Positions 40,765-49,592 of a stretch of 64,000 nucleotides of DNA are shown one piece after another. The stretch comes from Parapusillimonas sp013416435 (GTDB lineage Bacteria > Pseudomonadota > Gammaproteobacteria > Burkholderiales > Burkholderiaceae_B): positions 2,418,001 to 2,482,000 of the forward strand of contig NZ_CP197474.1 in NCBI RefSeq assembly GCF_052180245.1. Direction: 5' to 3'. A model generated the notes under the pieces. It had not been told where the DNA came from and did no database searches. It saw only the letters and a program-made list of their open reading frames with translations. The translations under genes and the position numbers were made by a program. How positions within the stretch are numbered: the first letter of the stretch is position 1; each line of letters begins with the position of its first letter.

Positions 40765-41826
40765 TTATTTTCCGCACTGGGCGCGGTTGCGCAGCGCATG
40801 GTCCATCAGGACAATGGCAAGCAGCGCCTCCGCGATGGGCGTGGCGCGTATGCCAACGCAAGGATCATGCCGCCCCAGTGTCTGGACCTGAACAGGATTG
40901 CCCGCGCGGTCCACGGACCGGCGCTCTATGCGTATGCTGGACGTGGGCTTGATCGCCAGTGCGACGGTAATGGGCTGGCCGGAAGAAATGCCGCCAAGCA
41001 CCCCGCCGGCGTGATTGCTCAGGAAACCGGCGGGGGTAAGTTCATCGCCGTGCTCGGAGCCGCGCTGCGCGACGCAGTCGAAACCTGCTCCGATGGATAC
41101 GCCCTTCACGGCATTCAGCCCCATCATGGCGTGCGCGATGTCCGCATCCAGACGGTCGTACAAGGGTTCGCCCCAGCCCGCTGGCGCATGGTCGGCCACC
41201 ACCTCGATGCGCGCACCGATGGAATCGCCATCCCGGCGCAATTGATCCATATAAGCCTCGAGTTCGGGCACGATCTCCGAGTTGGGGGCATAGAATGGGT
41301 TGTTGCCGACTTCATCCCAGGAAACGAAGGGAATTTTCACAGGGCCCAGCTGGCTCATGTAGCCGCGGATCTTGACGCCATATGCTTGCTCCAGCCACTT
41401 CTTGGCGATGGCGCCCGCCGCGACCGTGGGCGCCGTCAGCCGCGCCGAAGACCGGCCCCCGCCGCGCGGATCGCGTTCCGTATATTTGCGCCAGTAGGTA
41501 TAGTCGGCATGCCCGGGACGAAAAGTGTCGGCGATATTGCTGTAGTCCTTGCTGCGCGCGTCCATATTCCGGATGAGCAGGCCTATGGGGGTGCCGGTGG
41601 TCTTGCCTTCGTACACGCCCGAAAGGATCTCGACCTGGTCGGCTTCCTGCCGCTGCGTCACATGCCTTGACGTGCCGGGACGGCGGCGATCCAGCTCATG
41701 CTGGATATCTTCGACGCTGAGCGGCAGCCCCGGAGGACAGCCGTCAACGACCGCGCCGATGGCGGGGCCGTGCGACTCCCCGAAATTCGTGACACAAAAA
41801 AGTTTGCCTAATGTATTGCCGGACAT
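40765..41826 (-). CDS. aroC: Chorismate synthase
   Basis: 353 residues. The start MSGNTLGKLFCVTNFGESHGPAIG and the segments RRPGTSRHVTQRQEADQVEILSG shape and GGGRSSARLTAPTVAAGAIA are AroC signatures. It forms chorismate from EPSP using reduced flavin, the last shared step of aromatic amino acid synthesis. Confidence 0.97.
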   Translation of the reverse strand: MSGNTLGKLFCVTNFGESHGPAIGAVVDGCPPGLPLSVEDIQHELDRRRPGTSRHVTQRQEADQVEILSGVYEGKTTGTPIGLLIRNMDARSKDYSNIADTFRPGHADYTYWRKYTERDPRGGGRSSARLTAPTVAAGAIAKKWLEQAYGVKIRGYMSQLGPVKIPFVSWDEVGNNPFYAPNSEIVPELEAYMDQLRRDGDSIGARIEVVADHAPAGWGEPLYDRLDADIAHAMMGLNAVKGVSIGAGFDCVAQRGSEHGDELTPAGFLSNHAGGVLGGISSGQPITVALAIKPTSSIRIERRSVDRAGNPVQVQTLGRHDPCVGIRATPIAEALLAIVLMDHALRNRAQCGK

Positions 41827-41937
41827 AATTCTCGTTTTTTACCTTATCTGAATCCGTGATTCTATAAAAAGATTGTCAAGAGCCTGGCCAAGGAAGTCGA
41901 CCGGGGCCGCCATGCATTCAGCCATAACGGCTCCAGG

Positions 41938-43410
41938 TCAGGAAGAACAGCTTACCTGCAGTTGTTCCGCCCATTGCGGAGGCTCGGCGGCATAGGCTTC
42001 AAACCCCGGCTTCTCGGTATAGGGATCCCGCAACACCTGCAACAACCTGTCGATTTCGCTGGGATCGTCCTGCGCCGCGGCGCGTATGGCGCCTTCGGCC
42101 AGGTGGTTGCGCAGCACATACAGCGGATTGCTCGCCAGCATCTGCGCCGCGCGTTGATCGGGGTCCCGTTCGTCGTGCTTCAATCGCCGGGTGTAGCGCT
42201 CGAGCCAGGCCCCGGCGGCATCGCGGTCCGCAAAGCGTTCGAGAAAGGCGTCGGGCTGCGCGGGCGCGGCGGCCAGTGACCTGAAGCTGAGCGTGAAATC
42301 CGCCTTTTGCGTGTGCAGCAGCCTCCACCACTGATCGGCCAGGTCATCGTCGCCTTCTTCCCAGGCAAGCAGTCCGAACTTGCGCATGAGGTTGCCCCGA
42401 TAGGCCTGGAGAAAGTCGGCTTCGTAATGCTGCAGTTGCTCTTTCAGCGTATCCTGCGGCGTGCCCAGGCCAAGCAAGGCGCCGGCCAGCCGGTACAGGT
42501 TCCAGTGAGCCACGGCCGGTTGCGCATTCCATGCATACCGGCCCTGCGTGTCGCTGTGATTGCAAACATGATTGGCCTGGAAGGCGTCCATGAAGCCATA
42601 AGGCCCATAGTCGAGCGTAAGCCCCAGTATGGACATATTGTCGGTGTTCATGACGCCGTGGCAGAAACCGGCCGTCTGCCAGTCTGCGATCATGCGTGCC
42701 GTGCGGGCCACCACTTCGCGCAGAAAGCGGGCGACGGTATCGTTCAATGAGTCCGGGCACTGCACACCGGCCCTGCACTCGGGAAAGTGGCGATCGACCA
42801 CGTAATCGAACAAGGCCCGCAGCTCTGCCGGCGATGAGGACCAGTGCTCGAAGGAACCGAAACGGACGAAGCTGGGCGAAACGCGTGTCACGATCGCGGC
42901 AGTCTCGACCGTTTCGCGGTAGACGGGGTCATCGGAAACGACCAATGCCAGCGCCCGGGTCGTTGGTATGCCCAGGCCCGCCATGGCTTCGCCCGCCAGG
43001 TATTCACGCACGGAAGAGCGCAGCACGGCACGGCCGTCGCCCATGCGGGAATATGGCGTACGCCCGGACCCTTTCAGCTGCATTTCCCAATTGCCGGATG
43101 GCGCGGCGAGTTCGCCGAGGAGGTGGGCGCGGCCATCGCCAAGCTGCCCCGCCCAGATGCCGAACTGATGTCCGCTGTACACCGCAGCCAAGGTCTTGCC
43201 GCCCGGCAAAGGCTGCTTACCGGAAAAGACATCCAGAAACACAGGATCCTGGAATATGCGCGTGGACATGCCTAGCAACTCGGCGACATCGGGGTTGGCG
43301 TGCAACAGCCTGGGCTGGCTCAGGGGCTGCGGTTCAAGACGGGTATAGAACTGCGGCGGAAGTTCGGAGAAGGAATTGGCGGCATTCAGCCCGGCAATGG
43401 TTTCGATCAT
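41938..43410 (-). CDS. selO: Protein adenylyltransferase SelO (YdiU)
   Basis: 490 residues, pseudokinase fold. Typical motifs are VYSGHQFGIWAGQLGDGRAHLLGE, MQLKGSGRTPYSRMGDGRAVLRSSVREYL, and the catalytic-loop region HGVMNTDNMSILGLTLDYGPYGFMDAF. The C-terminus ends CSS with cysteine, as in bacterial forms; no in-frame TGA selenocysteine is present. SelO transfers AMP to protein targets and is linked to redox stress. Its ATG overlaps the DUF2069 stop. Confidence 0.95.
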   Translation of the reverse strand: MIETIAGLNAANSFSELPPQFYTRLEPQPLSQPRLLHANPDVAELLGMSTRIFQDPVFLDVFSGKQPLPGGKTLAAVYSGHQFGIWAGQLGDGRAHLLGELAAPSGNWEMQLKGSGRTPYSRMGDGRAVLRSSVREYLAGEAMAGLGIPTTRALALVVSDDPVYRETVETAAIVTRVSPSFVRFGSFEHWSSSPAELRALFDYVVDRHFPECRAGVQCPDSLNDTVARFLREVVARTARMIADWQTAGFCHGVMNTDNMSILGLTLDYGPYGFMDAFQANHVCNHSDTQGRYAWNAQPAVAHWNLYRLAGALLGLGTPQDTLKEQLQHYEADFLQAYRGNLMRKFGLLAWEEGDDDLADQWWRLLHTQKADFTLSFRSLAAAPAQPDAFLERFADRDAAGAWLERYTRRLKHDERDPDQRAAQMLASNPLYVLRNHLAEGAIRAAAQDDPSEIDRLLQVLRDPYTEKPGFEAYAAEPPQWAEQLQVSCSS

Positions 43411-43805
43411 GGCACGGCCTTAGGCGTTTTGGCGGCGGCTGCGGCCCGGCGCGCCTGCCGCTTGGCCGGCCGGACGTAGAAAATGGCGCATAAGTAGAAC
43501 GCCAAAGACAGCGCAATCTCGAGTCCCGCCATGACGGCCGACGCCGGAGAGGGATCGGACCATGCGCGCACCACCCCTTCCATGAAATAGAGGAGAACCA
43601 GCATTGCCGCCCATTGCAGCGTATAGAGGCTGCCCTTCAGCACCCCGCGCAAAGGAAACAGCAAGGGCAACGCCTTGAGCGCCAGCAGGGATCCGCCGGG
43701 CTTGAGCGGCGCAATCCAGAGCTCCCAAGCCAGGCACAGGACAATGAGTGCAATCAGCGACACCGATGCGCCGTGGCGCAGGACAGGATTCGTTTGTGTA
43801 GTCAT
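43407..43805 (-). CDS. DUF2069 membrane protein
   Basis: 132 residues from MTTQTNPVLRHGASVS; a longer frame to 43853 lacks support. Four hydrophobic segments and the conserved PLLFPLRGVLKGSLYTLQWAAML are typical of DUF2069 inner-membrane proteins of unknown function. The C-terminus is Ala/Arg/Lys-rich. It overlaps selO by four bases and is divergent from the YihY gene. Confidence 0.85.
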   Translation of the reverse strand: MTTQTNPVLRHGASVSLIALIVLCLAWELWIAPLKPGGSLLALKALPLLFPLRGVLKGSLYTLQWAAMLVLLYFMEGVVRAWSDPSPASAVMAGLEIALSLAFYLCAIFYVRPAKRQARRAAAAAKTPKAVP

Positions 43806-43906
43806 GCTGGTATTATCCCTCGAAAGACGCTTGCGCTGCATCGGCCCCGTCAACGTTCAAACGGAACGGCGCCCGGTCAGCGCTCTGCCCGAAAAGGTTT
43901 CGTATC

Positions 43907-45310
43907 GTGACAACGCCCGCCAGCAAAAATCGCACCGAAGCAAGCCCGCCACGCGATCTCCGGCCCGCCGAATCAGATGGCCCCGCCGAAGAGCCGCGGC
44001 TGGACCCGGCCAATACGCCGGCATCGGGCGTGTCCAATGCGCTGAAGATCGCGCGCTTCGCCCTGCGGCGCACCAGCGAAAAAAATTTGACGCAGGTCGC
44101 TTCCAGCCTTACTTTCACGACGGTGCTGGGCATCGTGCCCTTGCTGGCGGTCGTCCTGTCCTTGTTCACCGCGTTCCCGCTGTTCGCCGACTTCAGGGTG
44201 GCGCTCGAAAGCTTTCTTAGCTCCAGCCTGCTTCCGCCTTCGGTTTCAGAAAACGTCATGTTCTACCTGAACCAGTTTGCCGCCAAGGCATCCGGGTTGA
44301 CGGCGGTGGGCAGCTTGTTCCTTATCGTCACTTCCGTCATGCTGTTCATGACCATCGACGAAGCCTTCAACAGTATCTGGCAGGTCGAGCGCCAACGCCC
44401 GATCGGGCAACGGATTCTGGTCTACTGGGCCATCATTTCGCTGGGGCCCATACTCATCGGCGCCAGTCTGTGGGCCATGACCGTGCTGGCGCGCGAATCG
44501 CTCGGCCATATCGGAGATCTGCCCGCGGTGCTGGGCTATGCCTTGTCCCTCGTACCCCTCATCGCCACCGGCCTGGGCTTCACCGCCCTGTTCGTCGGCG
44601 TGCCCAATCGGCGCGTGCTGTGGCGCGACGCCGCCGTGGGCGGCTTCGGTACCGCCATCGTGCTGGAGATCATGCGCTGGGCCTTCGCGTATTACCTTGC
44701 ACGATTTCCCTCCTACACGGTCATATACGGCGCGTTCGCCACCCTGCCCATCTTCCTGCTGTGGCTGTATCTGTCATGGCTGGCCATACTGGTGGGCGCC
44801 ACCGTGGCGGCCACCCTGCCCGCCCTGCGCCAGCGGCGCTGGGCGCTCGAACACCACACCGGCGGCATTTTCATCGACGCGCTGCGGGTGCTCGAAGCGC
44901 TCTGGACCGCCCAGCAAGGGCAGCCGCCGGGCCGCAGCATGCGTTTTCTTTGCGCCCATCTGCGCTTGCATGAACTGGAAATGAGCCAGGTGCTGGACGC
45001 CCTGAAGGACCTGGGCTATGTGGTGAACGCCGAAGGCGACGGCGCGGACCAATGGGTGCTGTCCTGCGACCAGCGCGAGGCCGACCTTGCCCCGCTCATC
45101 GACGCGCTGCTGCTGGACCGCAGCCAACCGGGTTTGTCCGACCACCCCGAAATCCTCCGGGCGGTCGCCATGGTGTTCGACAACCAGGCAGTGCGGCTGG
45201 AAACACTGTTCGAAACACCGGAGCTACTACCCGAACCCCGTCGCATAGGGCAAAATACGCCTCATGTGCCCAGGACGGGCACCCAGGAGGACAACGATGT
45301 TAAAAGTTAG
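43907..45310 (+). CDS. YihY/BrkB-family inner-membrane protein
   Basis: 467 residues from a GTG start. About six membrane helices (about residues 50-320), with NLTQVASSLTFTTVLGIVPLLAV, NSIWQVERQRPIGQRILVYW and IYGAFATLPIFLLWLYLSWLAILVGA typical of YihY (formerly called ribonuclease BN in error). The soluble C-terminal domain resembles a winged helix. Function is uncertain. Its end overlaps the CBS gene start by 14 bases. Confidence 0.9.
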   Translation: MTTPASKNRTEASPPRDLRPAESDGPAEEPRLDPANTPASGVSNALKIARFALRRTSEKNLTQVASSLTFTTVLGIVPLLAVVLSLFTAFPLFADFRVALESFLSSSLLPPSVSENVMFYLNQFAAKASGLTAVGSLFLIVTSVMLFMTIDEAFNSIWQVERQRPIGQRILVYWAIISLGPILIGASLWAMTVLARESLGHIGDLPAVLGYALSLVPLIATGLGFTALFVGVPNRRVLWRDAAVGGFGTAIVLEIMRWAFAYYLARFPSYTVIYGAFATLPIFLLWLYLSWLAILVGATVAATLPALRQRRWALEHHTGGIFIDALRVLEALWTAQQGQPPGRSMRFLCAHLRLHELEMSQVLDALKDLGYVVNAEGDGADQWVLSCDQREADLAPLIDALLLDRSQPGLSDHPEILRAVAMVFDNQAVRLETLFETPELLPEPRRIGQNTPHVPRTGTQEDNDVKS

Positions 45311-45752
45311 CGAAATTCTACGCGTGAAAGGGCACACGCTGTACACGGGCACCCCCGACATGCCTATACTTCGGGCGCTCGAAACCATGAGCGAACAAGA
45401 CATCGGGTCTTTGGTCATCATGGAGCACGGCCAATTGGTCGGCATGCTGACCTTCCGCGAAATCATCCGCCATCTGCACGACAACCAGGGCAACACCGGC
45501 ACCAACACGGTACGCAGCATCATGGACGACGCCCCGGTCAGCGTCTCGCCGAACACCGGCTTCGAAGAAGTCCAGCGGCTGATGCTCGAAAAGCATGCGC
45601 GCTACATACCGGTCATGGACGGACCCACGCTCATGGGCGTCGTCTCGTTCTACGACATGGCTCAAGCCATCGTCGCGGCCCAGCAGTTCGAGAACAACAT
45701 GCTGAAGGCTTATATCCGCGACTGGCCGACCGACACCGAGGAAGGCGCCTGA
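45297..45752 (+). CDS. Two-CBS-domain protein
   Basis: 151 residues from MLKVSEILRVKG; AGGAGG six bases upstream fixes the start, inside the end of the YihY gene. Two CBS motifs form a Bateman pair (about 10-65 and 75-135), with DIGSLVIMEHGQLVGMLTFREI and RYIPVMDGPTLMGVVSFYDM. Such proteins bind adenine nucleotides and regulate partners; the partner may be the upstream membrane protein. Confidence 0.9.
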   Translation: MLKVSEILRVKGHTLYTGTPDMPILRALETMSEQDIGSLVIMEHGQLVGMLTFREIIRHLHDNQGNTGTNTVRSIMDDAPVSVSPNTGFEEVQRLMLEKHARYIPVMDGPTLMGVVSFYDMAQAIVAAQQFENNMLKAYIRDWPTDTEEGA

Positions 45753-45756
45753 GCGG

Positions 45757-45785
45757 GGGGTCAGACCCCGCAGGGGTCTGACCCC
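45757..45785. repeat. Palindrome 9
   Basis: GGGGTCAGACCCC, three-base spacer GCA, GGGGTCTGACCCC, beginning four bases after the CBS-protein stop codon and 30 bases before the insertion sequence. Confidence 0.95.
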
Positions 45786-45815
45786 AATGACCCCACTTGG
45801 CAAGGTTAAAGGGGT

Positions 45816-47389
45816 CAGAGCGCTGATAAACCCCCTGTTTTTTAGTTAAGGGGTTTATCGGCTCGTGGTTCAGGCCAATCTCAGCCGATTTGAAGAGTTT
45901 GCGGGCCACACGTACATAACGACGGCTTGAGCCGCGAGCAAGGCCAGACTTGGCCCTATCAAGGCCTCAAGAGGCGCTAAAAGCCGCGCCAGCAGCAGCG
46001 CGATCTTCTTCATATTCTGGGCCGCAGCGGCCAACAGACACTGCTCCATCACTTTCTGTAGACCACGCAGGCGCGCGTAGCGATGGCCATGCAGTTGCTT
46101 GGCATCGGCAAAGCTGCGCTCGACCGTCTCCTGGCGCCTGGCATAGATGCGCTTACCAGCTGGCGTCAGCCGCCGGGCCTTGACCCGCTCTTTGGCCTCC
46201 TCCCAGAGGTGGCGCATCACCACTTTGACCCCCGTCGCGCTTTGTGTGCATCGGGCTCGAACCGGGCAACTGGCGCACTGGGTGCGATCGGAGCGGTATT
46301 CGCGGTAACCCTCTCGGTTAGTCGTGCTATAGGTCAGTGTTTGATTGTTCGGGCAGACATAAGTGTCCGTTTGCGCATCGTATTGATATTCGTGTTTCTT
46401 AAAATAACCCGCTCTCTGGGCGGAACGACGGTACCCCATGACGCCGGCAATCAGGCGATCCTCAAGGCCCTTGCACACCGCGGCGGTGAAGTAGCCCGCA
46501 TCCAGGCCGACCGCATAAGGGTTCAAATTAAAGCGCTCGCGCTGACGATCCAGCCGCGCCAGGTACGGCACGCTGTCATTGACGTTGCCCGGCGTGACGT
46601 GTGTGTCGGTGATGATGGCATGCTTGGCATCGACCGTGCGGTGATCCAGATAAAAGAACCCTTTGGGCTTACCCTCGCGCGCCATGTAGCCGCTGTCCGG
46701 GTCGGTGCGGCTGACCTTGGCCGGGCGCGTGGGCGGGGGCTCATCGTCCTTGTCCGTGCGCTTTAAGGCCGGCTTGCCGTGCGCTAGGCGGTCGGCATCT
46801 ACGGCCGCATCCAGCTCCTGCAGGTAGGCCTGCGCGGGCACAGCCACCTGGCCCTGCTCGGCCTTGTTCTTGTTGGCACTGGCCTTCAAATGCGTGCTGT
46901 CCGTATACAGTACCTTGCCCTGGACCATGCCGCGCCTGATCGCCTGCAGCACTATCTCATCAAAAATCTCTTGGTAAATCTGGCTGTCTGCAAAACGGCG
47001 GCGCCGGTTCTGGCTGATCGTGGAGGCGTCGGGCACCTTATCGGTCAAGCGCAGCCCGAGGAACCAGCGGTAAGCCACATTGACTTGAACGTCACGGACC
47101 AACTGGCGCTCGCTTCGAATGCCAAACAAGTAGCCCAGTAATAGCAACTTGAACAGCAGCACCGGATCAATGGCCGGGCGGCCGTTGTCGGCGCAATAGA
47201 GGTGCGCCACCTTGGCGCGAATAAAGCTCAGATCTATGGCAGCGTCGATCTTGCGCACCAAGTGATCGGCGGGAACCAAAGATTCCAGCGTCACCATCTC
47301 AAGTTCGTGCTGATAAGCGGGGGGATCTCTTAGCATCCCCACATTATGAACAAGCTCGACGCGTTGCGCGAGGGTTTGTCAGCATTCTG
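45816..47389 (-). mobile_element. IS1182-like insertion sequence, 1574 bp
   Basis: Terminal inverted repeats are visible: 45816-45835 (CAGAGCGCTGATAAACCCCC) and the complement of 47370-47389 (CAGAATGCTGACAAACCCTC), 16 of 20 matching. Both flanks carry the same 6 bases, AGGGGT (45810-45815 and 47390-47395), a target duplication. Removing the element and one copy restores an intact GGGGTCGGACCCC palindrome, so the target was a repeat copy. A hairpin (45825-45834 with 45850-45859) inside the transposase-distal end may act as a terminator. Confidence 0.88.
45870..47336 (-). CDS. IS1182-family transposase
   Basis: 488 residues from MLRDPPAYQHELEMVTLESLVPADHLVRKID, the usual family N-terminus; a GTG two codons earlier is also open. 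The acidic triad is suggested by VLYTDSTHLKASANKNK, AVGLDAGYFT and RQETVERSFADAKQLHG. A cysteine cluster (CASCPVRARC) precedes the last acidic residue. The frame is intact with no stop or shift, so the element may be active. Confidence 0.92.
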   Translation of the reverse strand: MLRDPPAYQHELEMVTLESLVPADHLVRKIDAAIDLSFIRAKVAHLYCADNGRPAIDPVLLFKLLLLGYLFGIRSERQLVRDVQVNVAYRWFLGLRLTDKVPDASTISQNRRRRFADSQIYQEIFDEIVLQAIRRGMVQGKVLYTDSTHLKASANKNKAEQGQVAVPAQAYLQELDAAVDADRLAHGKPALKRTDKDDEPPPTRPAKVSRTDPDSGYMAREGKPKGFFYLDHRTVDAKHAIITDTHVTPGNVNDSVPYLARLDRQRERFNLNPYAVGLDAGYFTAAVCKGLEDRLIAGVMGYRRSAQRAGYFKKHEYQYDAQTDTYVCPNNQTLTYSTTNREGYREYRSDRTQCASCPVRARCTQSATGVKVVMRHLWEEAKERVKARRLTPAGKRIYARRQETVERSFADAKQLHGHRYARLRGLQKVMEQCLLAAAAQNMKKIALLLARLLAPLEALIGPSLALLAAQAVVMYVWPANSSNRLRLA

Positions 47390-47390
47390 A

Positions 47391-47462
47391 GGGGTCGGAC
47401 CCCGTATGGGGTCCGACCCCAAAACCCAAGCTCAAGGTCAGACCCCTGCGGGGTCTGACCCC
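47391..47462. repeat. Palindrome cluster 10, IS target and DusA 3' end
   Basis: GGGGTCGGACCCC-GTAT-GGGGTCCGACCCC (47391-47420), interrupted on its left by the insertion sequence, then GGTCAGACCCC-TGC-GGGGTCTGACCCC (47436-47462), which encodes the end of DusA. The first copy uses the C:G variant in both arms. Confidence 0.93.
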
Positions 47463-48457
47463 TCCCCTCGCAGCATCAGTTCCGCCCAGGCCTTTTCCAG
47501 CAGTCCGGCGTCGTTCTGGTTGAGCAGCTTCGAATCGGACAAGGTACGGCGCCATTGCCGCGCGCCCTTGCGGCCGCTCATCCAGCCCAGCATCGCCCGG
47601 GCGATCATTCGCAAGGGCACTCCCTTGGCAATTTCCGTCGCAGCATAGCGGGTCATTGCGTGCACGACCCGCGCCGGTTCGGGCAGGGGCAGGCCGGGCT
47701 CCATGACAAGACTGATATCCGACAAGATTCCGGGCGTATGCCAGGCCGCCCGGCCCAGCATGACACCATCGAATTGCCCGGCCAGTTGCGCTGCCTGGGC
47801 GGTCTCGGAGATACCGCCGTTCAGGACGATGACGGCGCCGGGGAAGTCATCTTTCAAGCGCAGGGCGACGTCATAGCGCAAGGGCGGGATCTCGCGATTG
47901 TCCTTGGGGGACAGCCCTTTCAGCACCGCGTTCCGGGCATGGACGATGAACACCCGGCAGCCGGTGTCGTATATTTTACCCACGAAATCGCGCACGAAAC
48001 CATAGGAATCGTCGTAATCCAGCCCAAGGCGATGCTTGACGGTGACCGGTATGCCGACCGCGTCCTGCATCGCCTTGACGCAATCGGCCACCAGCGCCGG
48101 CTCGGCCATCAGGCAGGCGCCGAATGCGCCCTTCTGCACACGTTCCGACGGGCAACCACAGTTCAGGTTGATCTCGTTGTAACCCCATTGCTGGCCCAGC
48201 CTGGCCGAGGCTGCCAGCGCCTCGGGCTCGCTGCCGCCCAATTGCAGCGCCACCGGTTCCTCCGCCGGATCGAAATCCAGATGACGTGCGACGTTGCCGT
48301 GCATCAGTGCGCCGGTGGTGATCATTTCCGTGTACAGACGCGCCTTGGGCGCCAGCAAACGATGAAAATACCTACAATGCCTATCGGTAACGTCTATCAT
48401 GGGCGCCACGCAAAGGCGCCAGGCGGATGCGGGTGAGTCGGGAAAACGGTGAGTCAT
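47438..48457 (-). CDS. dusA: tRNA-dihydrouridine synthase DusA with repeat-derived C-terminus
   Basis: 339 residues from MTHRFPDSPASAWRLCVAPMIDVTDRH. The catalytic cysteine lies in INLNCGCPSERVQKGAFGACLM; TVKHRLGLDYDDSYGF is a DusA segment. It reduces uridines 20 and 20a of tRNA with FMN. The last residues (GEGSDPAGV) and the TGA are supplied by the palindrome at 47436-47462, so the native stop has been replaced. An upstream in-frame start at 48520 is not supported. Confidence 0.92.
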   Translation of the reverse strand: MTHRFPDSPASAWRLCVAPMIDVTDRHCRYFHRLLAPKARLYTEMITTGALMHGNVARHLDFDPAEEPVALQLGGSEPEALAASARLGQQWGYNEINLNCGCPSERVQKGAFGACLMAEPALVADCVKAMQDAVGIPVTVKHRLGLDYDDSYGFVRDFVGKIYDTGCRVFIVHARNAVLKGLSPKDNREIPPLRYDVALRLKDDFPGAVIVLNGGISETAQAAQLAGQFDGVMLGRAAWHTPGILSDISLVMEPGLPLPEPARVVHAMTRYAATEIAKGVPLRMIARAMLGWMSGRKGARQWRRTLSDSKLLNQNDAGLLEKAWAELMLRGEGSDPAGV

Positions 48458-48610
48458 CGAGAAACTACGGTGATAAATGCGTAGCCCATATTGTCGGTCA
48501 TTTTGGCCCGGCCGGCGCACAGCCCGCCAACCTGGACTAAAATCAACAGCCCCAAGAGCATACGCAATTCAATTCAGTTTCGATATAAACAAGGCAGAGC
48601 TTTCAACCCC

Positions 48611-49579
48611 ATGGCCGTTTTCACCCCTGTCAGCGACGATGATGCGCGCGAGCTGTTAACACGATATTCCCTAGGCGAACTGGTTTCCCTGCGCGGCATC
48701 ACGGCCGGTATCGAAAACACCAATTATTTTCTCACGACCACGCACGGCGAGTACGTCCTCACCCTGTTCGAGGTCCTGACCTACGAGCAACTGCCTTTCT
48801 ACATCGAACTCATGTACCACCTTGCCCACAAGGGCATCCCCGTCCCGCAGCCGCAGACGCTCTGCAGCGGCTCGCGGCTGACCACGATGCACGGCAAGCC
48901 TTGCGCCATTGTCAGCCGCCTGACGGGGGGGTACGAACCCGCGCCCAGCGCGGCCCATTGCGCGTTGGCCGGCCGCACGCTGGCCCAGGCTCATTTGGCC
49001 GGACAGGATTTTTCACTGGCACAGCCCAACCTGCGGGGCCTGGGCTGGTGGCAGCAAACCATACCCAAGGTCCTGCCTTTCCTGGACGAGGCACAGGCGA
49101 AGCTCATACAGGATGTGCTGCAGGAGCAAACCGAGTTCGCCGCGAGCGACACCTACAGGACCCTCCCCTTCGGTCCCGCCCACTGCGACCTCTTCCGCGA
49201 TAACGTTTTATTCGACGGCACGTTCGAAATGCCCCGCATGGGCGGCATCATCGATTTCTACTTCGCGGGCTGCGATGCCTGGATCTTCGACGTGGCCGTG
49301 AGCGTGAACGATTGGTGCATAGACAGGAACACCGGCGTCCTCGAAGACGACAAACTGCGCGGCTGGCTGGACGCCTACGCACAGGTCAGGCCCTTTACCG
49401 ACGCCGAACGCGAAGCGTGGCCGATGATGCTGCAGGCCGCCGCATTGCGCTTCTGGGTATCCCGCCTGTACGACTTCTTCCTGCCTCGTCCGGCCCAGAC
49501 CCTCAAGCCTCACGACCCCCGTCATTTCGAACGCATACTGATCGAGCGGCGCAAGAGCGCCACGGCCCATCGCCTTTAG
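48611..49579 (+). CDS. thrB: Homoserine kinase, APH-fold type
   Basis: 322 residues from MAVFTPVSDDDARELL. The aminoglycoside-phosphotransferase-like fold has the nucleotide segment ITAGIENTNYFLTTTHGEYVLTLFE, catalytic loop HCDLFRDNVLFDG and metal segment GIIDFYFAGCDAWIFDVA. This is the Pseudomonas/Burkholderia type ThrB, not the GHMP type. It phosphorylates homoserine for threonine synthesis. The adjacent thrS attenuator suggests that threonine supply is monitored elsewhere in this window, but no leader is seen here. Confidence 0.92.
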   Translation: MAVFTPVSDDDARELLTRYSLGELVSLRGITAGIENTNYFLTTTHGEYVLTLFEVLTYEQLPFYIELMYHLAHKGIPVPQPQTLCSGSRLTTMHGKPCAIVSRLTGGYEPAPSAAHCALAGRTLAQAHLAGQDFSLAQPNLRGLGWWQQTIPKVLPFLDEAQAKLIQDVLQEQTEFAASDTYRTLPFGPAHCDLFRDNVLFDGTFEMPRMGGIIDFYFAGCDAWIFDVAVSVNDWCIDRNTGVLEDDKLRGWLDAYAQVRPFTDAEREAWPMMLQAAALRFWVSRLYDFFLPRPAQTLKPHDPRHFERILIERRKSATAHRL

Positions 49580-49592
49580 GAAGCACTTACGC

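Noticed and set aside
41938..43410. Selenocysteine at the SelO C-terminus
   Set aside because: The frame ends CSS with an ordinary stop; there is a cysteine codon at the expected place and no in-frame TGA or SECIS-like element.
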